Source of the DNA: Sinorhizobium sp. RAC02
GTDB taxonomy: Bacteria > Pseudomonadota > Alphaproteobacteria > Rhizobiales > Rhizobiaceae
DNA length: 64,000 nt
Reading direction: 5' to 3'
Assembly (NCBI RefSeq): GCF_001713395.1
Contig: NZ_CP016450.1
Coordinates: 3,110,001-3,174,000, forward strand
This document shows, piece by piece, positions 36,971 to 44,898 of the stretch (its first letter is position 1; every line of letters begins with the position of its first letter). The position numbers and the translations under genes are program-made. The notes beneath the pieces were generated by a model, which was not told where the DNA came from, made no database searches, and saw only the letters and a program-made list of their open reading frames with translations.

Positions 36971-38764
36971 ATGCTGCGCGGGGAGACCAGGCAAGACGAT
37001 ATCGAGCAGCATGACCCCGCGCCCCGCTGGCGCGCCGGGGAGGCAGCCCTTCCCGTGACCTTCGAGGGCACGGTCGGCCTCTACACGCCCGCTGCCGCCT
37101 CCACACCGCCCGCGGATGTCGCCGTGCTCTTTCTCAGCCCCTGGGGTTTTGAGGAAATGTGCACGCGAAAACTCTGGCGGATCATCGCCGAGCGCGTCGC
37201 CGCCCACGGCGTCGCCAGCCTGCGCTTCGATTATCCCGGCACGGGCGACGCGCTCGATACGCCTGACGAGCAGAGCCTCGAGACCTGGTCGCAGGCCATC
37301 CTGGCGGCCGCGCGCAAGCTGCGCCGGCTTTCCGGCGCCGCTCGCCTGGTGCTGGTCGGCCACGGCCTTGGCGCGACGCTTGCGGCAAAGCTCGGCAAGG
37401 CGCTCGATACTGAGGCGGCCGTGCTGATGGCCCCGGTGGTCAGCGGCCGCTTCTATCTGCGCGAACTGGCCGCCTGGTCGAAGATGGTGGATGAGGGCCT
37501 CGGCCTGCGATCGGAGCAGCGCATTGCCGGCCGCGTCGCCGTCGCCGGGCTGGTCATGCCGGAACAGGTCGCCGAAGCCGTCAAGAGCCTCAGCATCGAC
37601 CGGCTGGATGCGCTGCCGTTTGCAAAAGCCCTGGTGGTAGCGCGACCCGCCCGCGAAAAGGATGCGGCCATTGCCGCTCATCTTTCCAGCCTCGGCACCG
37701 TCGTCGCCAGCATGGACTACGCCGGCTACGACGATCTCGTCTCCAACCCCACATTGGCGCATCAACCGCAAGCGGTCATCGATGGCGTTGTCCATTGGAT
37801 CGCCGGCGTGGCCAAGGCGAGTGGACGCGCGCGGGCCGCGACGGACCACGTCGCTTCGGCGCTGCTGACGGGCGATGGCTTCGTCGAAGAGCCGTTGCGT
37901 TTCGGCGAGAACAACCGGCTGTTTGGAACGCTTTGCGGCCCGCGGGGGCAGCGCCATGGCGCGACCGTGTTGCTGCTCGGCACCGCTTACGACCGGCAGG
38001 CCGGCTGGGCGCGGGGCACGACGGAGACCGCCCGCTATCTCGCGCAGCACGGTATCGTGTCCCTGCGCTTCGATGCCGCCAATGTCGCCGACAGCCCGCC
38101 AGCACCAAACGCGCCCGAACAGGTGCAGTACAGCGAGACGCAGCTTGCCGACGTGCGGGCGGCGATGGATTTTCTCGTGTCGCGTGATCTCGCGCCAGTC
38201 CTTCTTTCGGGCCGGTGCAGCGGCGCCTATCTTGCCTTCCGCGCCGCCGTCACGGACGAACGCGCGGCCGGCGTCGTGTCGGTCAATCCCTTCACCTTCC
38301 GCTGGGATCCGGACATGTCCGTCGACGAGGCGCTCAGGGCCAATCCGCGCTCTCTCGACGATTATCGCCAGCGCGCCTTCGACCCCGCCACCTTCCGGCG
38401 TCTGATTTCCGGGGATATCGACCTGCGTCGCGCGGCGGCCAATGTCGGCGTGCAGATCGCGCGCCGCCTTGCCGTCATCGCACCCCGCACGCTCGGTCGT
38501 TTCTCCCGCTTCGGCCGGTTGCGGGGCGATACGCAGGCGGATTTCCGCCTGCTTGCGAAACGCGAGGTGCCCGTGCTGCTGGTCTATAGCGAGGGTGACG
38601 TCGGGTTGGAGCGGCTAAAGCTCGATTTCGGCCGCACCGGGCTGGATGGCTATCACAACGTGGCGGTCGAGATGATCCCCGATGCGGATCACAATCTCTC
38701 GCCGCCGCACGCCCAGGCTGCCTATCGCGCGCTGCTGCTGAAAGCTGCCCTCAAGATCGGCTGA
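36971..38764 (+). CDS. Tandem alpha/beta-hydrolase fold protein with altered nucleophile elbows
   Basis: The 597-residue protein contains two alpha/beta-hydrolase domains. Domain 1 (about 25-285) has LRFDYPGTGDA and a nucleophile elbow GHGLG (130-134), so Gly stands where Ser should be. Domain 2 (about 300-597) has LRFDAANVADS, the elbow GRCSG with Cys416 at the nucleophile position, and a plausible acid/His pair (YSEGD, DADHN with H574). Domain 1 is thus probably inactive, and domain 2 may be a cysteine-nucleophile acyltransferase or thioesterase. It resembles hydrolases found beside exosortase/exopolysaccharide genes. It ends four bases from the convergent GH2 gene. A role in removing or transferring the aminoacyl/acyl group made by the adjacent carrier-protein operon is inference. 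Confidence 0.75.
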   Translation: MLRGETRQDDIEQHDPAPRWRAGEAALPVTFEGTVGLYTPAAASTPPADVAVLFLSPWGFEEMCTRKLWRIIAERVAAHGVASLRFDYPGTGDALDTPDEQSLETWSQAILAAARKLRRLSGAARLVLVGHGLGATLAAKLGKALDTEAAVLMAPVVSGRFYLRELAAWSKMVDEGLGLRSEQRIAGRVAVAGLVMPEQVAEAVKSLSIDRLDALPFAKALVVARPAREKDAAIAAHLSSLGTVVASMDYAGYDDLVSNPTLAHQPQAVIDGVVHWIAGVAKASGRARAATDHVASALLTGDGFVEEPLRFGENNRLFGTLCGPRGQRHGATVLLLGTAYDRQAGWARGTTETARYLAQHGIVSLRFDAANVADSPPAPNAPEQVQYSETQLADVRAAMDFLVSRDLAPVLLSGRCSGAYLAFRAAVTDERAAGVVSVNPFTFRWDPDMSVDEALRANPRSLDDYRQRAFDPATFRRLISGDIDLRRAAANVGVQIARRLAVIAPRTLGRFSRFGRLRGDTQADFRLLAKREVPVLLVYSEGDVGLERLKLDFGRTGLDGYHNVAVEMIPDADHNLSPPHAQAAYRALLLKAALKIG

Positions 38765-38768
38765 TTTT

Positions 38769-41216
38769 TCAGAACGAAAGCAGGGCCTCGACGCCGACAC
38801 CACCGACCGTGCCGGAGGGTTTTTTAGTTGAATCGGCACCGGTGAGCGGCATAAGCCGGATGGTCTTCACGCCACCCGGTGCCAGATGGAACCAGTTGTC
38901 CGAGGGCAGAAAACCGTCGACGTCGATTGCGACGGACTGGGCGAAACGGTCCGTTGAAAGCTCGAGGCTCCAGCCTTCAAGGCTTTCGAGGAGTGTGGCG
39001 CTGATCGCCGGGGAGGTCATCGCCTCCGCCCGGCCGCGCGGAAAATGGAAGGCATCGGCGACAACCGTTCCCGCCGCATCGATCAGCCGGCCGACCGTCA
39101 CGTCATGGGAGGGCGGGCCGAAACGGAAGGCATAGGTCGTGTCGAAGAAGGCGCCAAACAGTGCCGTTGCTGGCATGGTCTGCGCCGAATGCGGGGCGAG
39201 CGTGATCTCCCGCCGGCCGCTGACGACCGGCTGGCGGCCGTGCCGCAGGCAGGAGAGCTCCAGCGTCAGGGATTGTTCGCGTGCGCTGTCGTTGATCGCG
39301 TGCACGTCGAGCCCGTTCGTGCCCTCGTCGGACAGCATGACCTGCACCGGCCGGAAGGCGCGGCGCAACGCATGCCAGGCGGATTTCGGCAGGCCCGTGG
39401 CATCCACGATACCCCAGCCGGCGCCTGGCAGCAGGTCCTGAAACGTCCAGACGAGCGCGCCGTTGCAGGTGGATTTTTCGCGGCGCCATTCGGCAAAGGT
39501 GGCCTCCATCACCTCGGCGACGACAGCGCGGGAAAGATCGAGATAGCGGGCAGGCTCCTCGCGCCGCAGACGCGCCGGGTCGTGGCCGTAAAGCAGGCCG
39601 AGATAGTGGTCGCGCACATCCTCGAAGTCCCAGGAGGCACCGCGGTCGCGCGGAACACGCGCCTTCCAGCGCGGATCATGCACAGGCGGTACCGGCAGGT
39701 GCGCATCGAGCGTCTGCTGTTCCGGCACGTTGGCAAAGGCAAGGCTTTCGGTGGCAAAGCGCACCTCGGCGCGACGCGCATCCTCCAGCGGCCGGCAGTA
39801 AGCGCCGACGCCGTAATAGTGCGTGACGCCGACATTGGGCGAGAAGGGCATCGCCCCACCAACAGGCGAATTTTCGACATAGGGCACATCCGGGCGGTGC
39901 GCCGCGACGAGGGCGGGCAGGATGTCGAGCGTCAGCGGCCCGGCCCAGGCCGTTTCCGGCAGGCCGAGCATCGCCGCCTGCTGGTCGATCTCACTGCCGC
40001 CGCAGAGCACGGCAAGCGACGGCGAGGCGGCGGTCGCGTCGAGGAACTGCGCGACCTCGGTGCGGACATTTTCGACAAAGGCCGGATCGTTCGCCGGGTA
40101 ATCAAAATTGGCGAACTGGAAATCCTGCCAGACCATCAGGCCGAATTCGTCGCACAACGCGAAGAAATCCGGCGTCTCATAGACCATCGTGCCACCGATG
40201 CGCAGCATGTTCATGTTGGCGTCGGCAGCAAGTTTCAGCAGCGGCGCGTAGCGGTCGCGCGTGCCCGGCAGGTCGACGATATCGGCAGTGGTCCAGACGG
40301 CGCCGCGGCAGAAGATTTTGGTGCCGTTGACGCGCAGCGCAAAATCCCGGCCGTCCGCGCCGCGGTCGATCTCGATGCGGCGAAAACCGGTGCGGCCGAG
40401 CTTTTGCCGCACGCCATCCACCACGAGCGAGATATCGTGCAGAGCCGGCGTGCCATGCGTGCGCGGCCACCAGGCTTCGACGTCGGGAATGGTGAGGCTG
40501 GCGCTGAAACTGCGCTCTCCGTTCGCGATCGCTTCGACGGCAACGCCGGCGCATTCCACCATAGGCGCCGTGGCGCCATCGAGCGTGAAGCCGATCTCCA
40601 ACTGGCCCTTGCCGTTTTCGTGAAGGCGTGCGGAGAGACGGATATCGGAGGCAATAGCGGGCGTCGGCCGCGACAGGCGCACCGGCCGCCAGGGGCCGGC
40701 GGCATGAACCTCCGGGCACCAGCCCGGCATGCGGCCAAGCAGCGTGGTGCGCACGAGGCGCAGGCCCTGCGGCGTGATCATCTGCGGCCGCCAGCGGGCA
40801 CGGGGACCGCGTTTTTCGAGATGCGGTTTCAGTGCACGGAAGCAGAGGGCGAGCCGGTCGTTACCAGTGAGCGTGACGGGAAGCGCATGGCGCACGAACA
40901 TGCTGTCGGAGGAAAGCACAAGCGCCCCGTTCCACCAGATCTCGGTGATCGTCGCGAGACCATCGAAATGCAGCACGGCGTCACCCGGCTCGTCACCCGA
41001 GAGGTCGAGCACGTACCAGGCGTCGAGATGGTCGAGCGGTTCGGGCGCGGTGCGGTCGAAGCGGCCGGCGCGTTCGAGGGCGCCGGCAACCGTGCCGGGC
41101 ACGGGGGCATCGAGGACATCGGAAAGGTCTTGCAGCGCGGCGGGGTCAGCGGCGGCGTTGGCCGCTGTCAGGGCCATGCGCCAGCCGGTGGAAAGCGCCT
41201 TTCCGATCTCGGACAT
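38769..41216 (-). CDS. Glycoside hydrolase family 2 (beta-mannosidase-like)
   Basis: This 815-residue protein has the GH2 order: jelly-roll sugar-binding domain (20-180), immunoglobulin-like domain (185-285) and TIM barrel (290-640) with NMLRIGGTMVYE. The acid/base is in LCGGSEID (E409), where mannosidases usually have GNxE, and a candidate nucleophile is in FATESLAF (E490). Beta-sandwich domains follow. There is no signal peptide, so it would act in the cytoplasm. It is the last gene of the minus-strand operon with DUF1839, ligase, flavoprotein and ACP. AAGGAAGACGGA supports ATG 41216. Its presence in a biosynthetic locus may reflect repair or editing of intermediates. Confidence 0.85.
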   Translation of the reverse strand: MSEIGKALSTGWRMALTAANAAADPAALQDLSDVLDAPVPGTVAGALERAGRFDRTAPEPLDHLDAWYVLDLSGDEPGDAVLHFDGLATITEIWWNGALVLSSDSMFVRHALPVTLTGNDRLALCFRALKPHLEKRGPRARWRPQMITPQGLRLVRTTLLGRMPGWCPEVHAAGPWRPVRLSRPTPAIASDIRLSARLHENGKGQLEIGFTLDGATAPMVECAGVAVEAIANGERSFSASLTIPDVEAWWPRTHGTPALHDISLVVDGVRQKLGRTGFRRIEIDRGADGRDFALRVNGTKIFCRGAVWTTADIVDLPGTRDRYAPLLKLAADANMNMLRIGGTMVYETPDFFALCDEFGLMVWQDFQFANFDYPANDPAFVENVRTEVAQFLDATAASPSLAVLCGGSEIDQQAAMLGLPETAWAGPLTLDILPALVAAHRPDVPYVENSPVGGAMPFSPNVGVTHYYGVGAYCRPLEDARRAEVRFATESLAFANVPEQQTLDAHLPVPPVHDPRWKARVPRDRGASWDFEDVRDHYLGLLYGHDPARLRREEPARYLDLSRAVVAEVMEATFAEWRREKSTCNGALVWTFQDLLPGAGWGIVDATGLPKSAWHALRRAFRPVQVMLSDEGTNGLDVHAINDSAREQSLTLELSCLRHGRQPVVSGRREITLAPHSAQTMPATALFGAFFDTTYAFRFGPPSHDVTVGRLIDAAGTVVADAFHFPRGRAEAMTSPAISATLLESLEGWSLELSTDRFAQSVAIDVDGFLPSDNWFHLAPGGVKTIRLMPLTGADSTKKPSGTVGGVGVEALLSF

Positions 41217-41227
41217 TCCGTCTTCCT

Positions 41228-42181
41228 TCAGTCGATGCGGGCAGCAAGGCTCGACATCAAAGTATCCCATGCCTCGATCGCCGGGTCGAGCGCCGTCGCC
41301 AGCGGATCGAATTTCCGGCGCGTTACCGCGCGGGCGAGCAGGAACTGCACGGACTTCGCCGTCTCCGAAATTTTTCGCGCGGCATCGCCGCCATCAAGGC
41401 CCAGCCAGTCGAGATGGCTTCCGGCCAGCTCGAAATTGGCACCGAGCTGGCGCAGCGTGTTGAAGGCATATTTGTGGAAGAAGCCGAAGGGGCGCTCCGC
41501 CACGGCCTCGACCTGCTTTGGAAACACCTTCGCGAAGGCCGCAACCGGGTTTTCCGTTGGACGCCGGCCGAAATGGAAGGCGAGCAGGCGTTTTGCCTCA
41601 CGGCGCAGATGCGCTTCGTCGGCCCGCTTTTCCGGGAACTTGGCGAATTCCGTATAGGGCAGGAAGGGCAGATCGTCCGGGCCGTTGTTCAGCTGGAACA
41701 GGCCGTCGAAATCCTCGCCTGCCAGCCGGAAGAAGCCGGCATTGTGGAAATAGTCGAGCTGCTTGTTTTCGAGATCCAGCCGGTTGATCGCGACCGTCGT
41801 CTTGCCGTGCTCCTGACGGTAGGCGACGCCGCGGGTGTCCGGCATGTAAAAACTGTCCATCTCGACGAGGCAGAGGCGGCCGCGCGCGATCTGGGTCGCG
41901 ACGTGGCTTTCCAGCTTGTCGAAGATGGCGAGTTCCGTCGCGCGGATGCCGTAGAGCGTTTCGAGGTCTTCCAGCGGCACCTTGAAGAAGGTGAACTGGT
42001 CGCCCTCGAAATCCTGGGTCAGCGAAAAGCCGAGCATCGCCTCCGGGTGAGTGCCGAACGCATTCAGCACCTCGATCCAGAGGTCGACGTAACAATTCGT
42101 CTCCGGCCACATGCGCTCCGCATCGTGCAGCGCGTGCGGCCTATAGGTCTCGGGATTGGCCCCGGCGAAGACGGCAGCCAT
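41228..42181 (-). CDS. DUF1839-family protein, partner of the aminoacyl-carrier ligase
   Basis: This 317-residue protein of unknown function starts MAAVFAGANPETYRPHALHDAERMWPETNCYVDLWIEVLNAFG. No membrane segment or classic catalytic motif is evident. Conserved-looking features are CYVDLWIEVL, FSLTQDFEGDQFTFFKVPLEDLE, a DSFYMPDTRGVAYRQEHGKTT block and LDYFHNAGFF. The family recurs next to amino acid:[carrier protein] ligases in rhizobia, and the start here lies two bases after the ligase stop. A role as the acyltransferase that unloads the charged carrier is a reasonable but untested inference. The longer open frame to 42337 overlaps the ligase and is rejected. Confidence 0.8.
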   Translation of the reverse strand: MAAVFAGANPETYRPHALHDAERMWPETNCYVDLWIEVLNAFGTHPEAMLGFSLTQDFEGDQFTFFKVPLEDLETLYGIRATELAIFDKLESHVATQIARGRLCLVEMDSFYMPDTRGVAYRQEHGKTTVAINRLDLENKQLDYFHNAGFFRLAGEDFDGLFQLNNGPDDLPFLPYTEFAKFPEKRADEAHLRREAKRLLAFHFGRRPTENPVAAFAKVFPKQVEAVAERPFGFFHKYAFNTLRQLGANFELAGSHLDWLGLDGGDAARKISETAKSVQFLLARAVTRRKFDPLATALDPAIEAWDTLMSSLAARID

Positions 42182-42183
42182 GC

Positions 42184-43098
42184 TCAGTCCTGATATCCCA
42201 GAACCTTGCGGACATCCGCCGGCCAGGTCGCAATATCCATGCCGTGGCGGGCAAAGAGCGCGAGCGCGATGCGCTCCAGGCCGAAGCCGACGCAGGCGGT
42301 GTGCGCGACGTCGCCGTTTTCGAGGTTCAGCCCCCACTTCGTGCCAAAGGCGTCCTGGTGGTAGTTGAAGCTCATGCAGGCGGTCGGCTTGGCGGCAGAC
42401 GTCACCGGAATGAGCAGTTCGAACTTGAGGTTCTGGTCACGCTGGTTGTTGGCCATCATGCGGCCGGCGCGGCCGAAGAACGGGTCGTTCGCCACGTCCA
42501 TCGTCACGTCGAGGCCGACCTTGGCCATCATCTCCAGGCCGCGGTCCATCCAGGTCTGGCGAAACTCGGTCACATGCTCCTGCGTGCCCATGCAGACATA
42601 TTCGCGCATGCGGAAAAGCTGCTGGCGGGCCGGGTCGTTGGAGGGCTCATGGCGGAAGCAGTAGGACTGCAGGTCGTAGAGACCGCCCTTGGCCGGCAGG
42701 CGGCCGCGCTTGGCGATCGTCGGGTAGAGCGGATAGCAGGCCGCCGGCGTCAGCACGATGTCGGTCGCCTTCTGGTCCTTCGTCCAGTCGCCACCGACTT
42801 CCATGCATTGCAGCAGGCTCATATGGTCGAGATCGGCGCCGCAGAAGGCGTGCACGGTGCCGGCGAGCTGCGGAAAGCTCTTCATGTAGCCGGAGGTCTC
42901 GAAATGCGCGCGGTTCATGCCGGGCGGAAAGCGCATGGCTTCCGCGCCGTCGGGGCCGCCATAGACGTCGATCAGCCGCTCGAAGCGGGCGATGACATCC
43001 TCGAAGGCGCCGCTGCGGCCATAGAGGCCTTCGACGCCGGTATCGATGAGCAGGCCCGAATCGAAGAGCCTGTCGAGAAGGGAGGTCTGCATATCCAT
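42184..43098 (-). CDS. Amino acid--[acyl-carrier-protein] ligase, seryl-tRNA-synthetase-like
   Basis: The 304-residue protein is a class II aminoacyl-tRNA synthetase catalytic core with no tRNA-binding arm. Motif 2 is [10 protein letters not shown]...LFRMREYV, motif 3 is [15 protein letters not shown]121, E166 and C269 sit where the Cys-Glu-Cys zinc ligands of the atypical (archaeal-type) SerRS and its rhizobial relatives are expected. Characterised Bradyrhizobium and Agrobacterium homologues activate small amino acids (Gly or Ala) and load them on the phosphopantetheine of a dedicated carrier protein, not on tRNA. The carrier gene is at 44272-44526, in the same operon. The substrate amino acid cannot be read from sequence alone. 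Confidence 0.92.
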   Translation of the reverse strand: MDMQTSLLDRLFDSGLLIDTGVEGLYGRSGAFEDVIARFERLIDVYGGPDGAEAMRFPPGMNRAHFETSGYMKSFPQLAGTVHAFCGADLDHMSLLQCMEVGGDWTKDQKATDIVLTPAACYPLYPTIAKRGRLPAKGGLYDLQSYCFRHEPSNDPARQQLFRMREYVCMGTQEHVTEFRQTWMDRGLEMMAKVGLDVTMDVANDPFFGRAGRMMANNQRDQNLKFELLIPVTSAAKPTACMSFNYHQDAFGTKWGLNLENGDVAHTACVGFGLERIALALFARHGMDIATWPADVRKVLGYQD

Positions 43099-43102
43099 GG
43101 TG

Positions 43103-44275
43103 TCACCCGATCAGGCTGGTGTCCTGCTTGTGGACAAGCAGGAGGTTTGACGTGTTGCCGAGGATGCGGTCGTTGGAAATCATCAGCTGGGCGGAATGGG
43201 CATCGCGCAGGTGCCGGCCGATGCTGAACGGCGTGCCGTTCTTGTAGCCCATGATGCCGACGATCAGCATCGCCTGGTTGATGATGGCGAGGATCGTTTC
43301 CGAGGAGGCGATCTTCACGTTGTTCATCGCGACCGCAAAGCCCATCGAGGACAGCTTGTCCGGATCCGCCTTGGCGGCCTCGTATTCGCGAAGACCGGCG
43401 ATGGTGTTCGACTTGACGAGCTGCAGCAGGTTCGAGGCTTCCGCGAGGCGCAGTGCGCCGGGCGGTGCGACACCGGGGCTCTTGCGCGCGGCGGCTCGTA
43501 CGAAGGCCTGAGCGCGGGAAACCGCGTTGACGGCGATGCCGTACCAGACAGCGCTCCACAGCAGGTGCGAGGTGGCGAGCATCGACTGGGCGGCGATCTC
43601 GGCGAAGGGTTTGGGAAGGATCTGTTCCTTCGGCGCTTCGCCCTTGAACAGCCAGCCGTCCGAGCAGGTGCCGCGCATGCCGAGCGTATCCCAGACATGG
43701 GTCTGCTCCAGCGTGTACTGGTCCCTGGTGAAGACGGTCATGACCTGGTCGGTCGAGGCGGCGTCGGCATGCGCCCGCGACGTGATGAGGATCGCGTCGG
43801 CATGCGCGCCGTAGGAGATGACGGTCGCGTCCTTGGTGAGGCGGCAGGTGTCGCCGTCGACCTCGATGGCGCAGATGCTGTTGCGCAGATTGCCGCCGAT
43901 ACCGCCTTCAGTCGTCGCAGAGGCAAGCAGCAGCTGTTCGTCGGAAACCCGGCGCATGAAGGCCGAATGCCAAGTATCACCCGCGCCGTGCGAGACGAGG
44001 CTCGACAGCTTGATGTGGTGCATGGCGAAGACCATGGCGGCGGCCGAGCAGCTCTGGCCGAGCAGCGAGCAGGCTTCCGCGATCTCGGAGACCGAGGCAT
44101 CCTCGCCACCGAGGCTTTTGGGGATCTGGATGGAGAGCAGCCGTTCAGCGATCATCGCATCGACAGCTTCCCGGGGGAAACGGCCTTTGGCGTCCACGTC
44201 GTCGGCATGCACTGCGGCCACGGCGGACACGCGCTGAGCGCGTTCCGCGAAGCTCGTACCGACGGTCATGGTCAT
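43103..44275 (-). CDS. Acyl-CoA-dehydrogenase-fold flavoprotein acting on a carrier-bound substrate (inferred)
   Basis: The 390-residue protein has the acyl-CoA dehydrogenase architecture: N-terminal helical domain ([29 protein letters not shown]), mid beta domain ([30 protein letters not shown]), and C-terminal helices. The usual catalytic Glu segment near the C terminus is replaced by [20 protein letters not shown], which is closer to flavin monooxygenase members of the fold (C-terminal domain 2 type). It may therefore desaturate or hydroxylate the aminoacyl group on the ACP. It overlaps the ACP gene by four bases (ATGA) and precedes the ligase gene by four bases. Confidence 0.83.
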   Translation of the reverse strand: MTMTVGTSFAERAQRVSAVAAVHADDVDAKGRFPREAVDAMIAERLLSIQIPKSLGGEDASVSEIAEACSLLGQSCSAAAMVFAMHHIKLSSLVSHGAGDTWHSAFMRRVSDEQLLLASATTEGGIGGNLRNSICAIEVDGDTCRLTKDATVISYGAHADAILITSRAHADAASTDQVMTVFTRDQYTLEQTHVWDTLGMRGTCSDGWLFKGEAPKEQILPKPFAEIAAQSMLATSHLLWSAVWYGIAVNAVSRAQAFVRAAARKSPGVAPPGALRLAEASNLLQLVKSNTIAGLREYEAAKADPDKLSSMGFAVAMNNVKIASSETILAIINQAMLIVGIMGYKNGTPFSIGRHLRDAHSAQLMISNDRILGNTSNLLLVHKQDTSLIG

Positions 44276-44526
44276 TCGGCCGCCTCCGCGCTGCCGGTCA
44301 GACCTTCGACCGCCCGCGTGATTGCGGCGATGCTCTGGAAGGACTTGCGGTTCAGGAGATTGTCGGGAAACTCGACGTCGAAGGCCTCCTCGAGGCCGAG
44401 CATCACCTGTACGGAGGCGAAGGACGACAGGCCCGCCGCATAGAGATCGGCATCGTCGGCCAACGTCTCGACCGGCACCGGGAGACCGCCGTGTTTGCCC
44501 AGAATGTCACGGATCTTCTGCTTCAT
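44272..44526 (-). CDS. Acyl (aminoacyl) carrier protein
   Basis: This 84-residue four-helix carrier protein has the phosphopantetheine site in AAGLSSFASVQVML. The usual DSL is SSF, and the modified serine is probably S35. Acidic helix II/III residues (LEEAFDVEFPDNLL) are typical of ACPs. The start at 44526 is preferred because GGAG lies six bases upstream; ATG 44538 is the alternative. It is the first gene of the minus-strand operon and overlaps the flavoprotein gene, so carrier, oxidase and ligase should be made together. No phosphopantetheinyl transferase is in the window. Confidence 0.88.
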   Translation of the reverse strand: MKQKIRDILGKHGGLPVPVETLADDADLYAAGLSSFASVQVMLGLEEAFDVEFPDNLLNRKSFQSIAAITRAVEGLTGSAEAAE

Positions 44527-44898
44527 GTTGTTCTCCATCGCTTTGTTTGTCGTTCACGGCCGGACAGCGGGCCGTCGTCGTATTCTTCCTGCAAGACATA
44601 ACCGACGGTTGATAAGATCGGCTGAAGGGACATGGATAAGATTCGGTGAAGCGCTTCGGCAACCTGGCCGGGTGCGGGACGCTGTTTTACGCAGCGCGCT
44701 GAAGAAAGTCTGACCGGCGCTTGTTTTTCAATGGGTTGCGCGCGATTGCAGCTGTCTCGTGCTGATACGCACCGGCAAAGTTGAGGCTTTGTTAACCATA
44801 TCCTGAGACTGTGCGACCTAGCCATCGCGTAGCCATTGCGTCGTGGCAGAGCATCATTGCAGCAGGCTGGTTGCCAGAGGCGGCCGTTCAGGCGTTCC
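44527..44898. promoter_or_regulatory. Divergent intergenic region between the ACP operon and the chain-length gene
   Basis: These 372 bases separate the two divergent polysaccharide transcription units and must hold both promoters. I see no clear consensus boxes, strong palindrome or credible ORF. Position is the only evidence. Confidence 0.5.

Noticed and set aside
35063..38050. 995-codon open frame antisense to the flippase and hydrolase genes
   Set aside because: It is very rich in Arg, Gly, Asp and His, has no domain, and spans two well-supported plus-strand genes with correct spacing.
39045..41657. 870-codon open frame antisense to GH2 and DUF1839
   Set aside because: The minus-strand GH2 architecture and operon spacing are convincing; the antisense frame crosses both genes.
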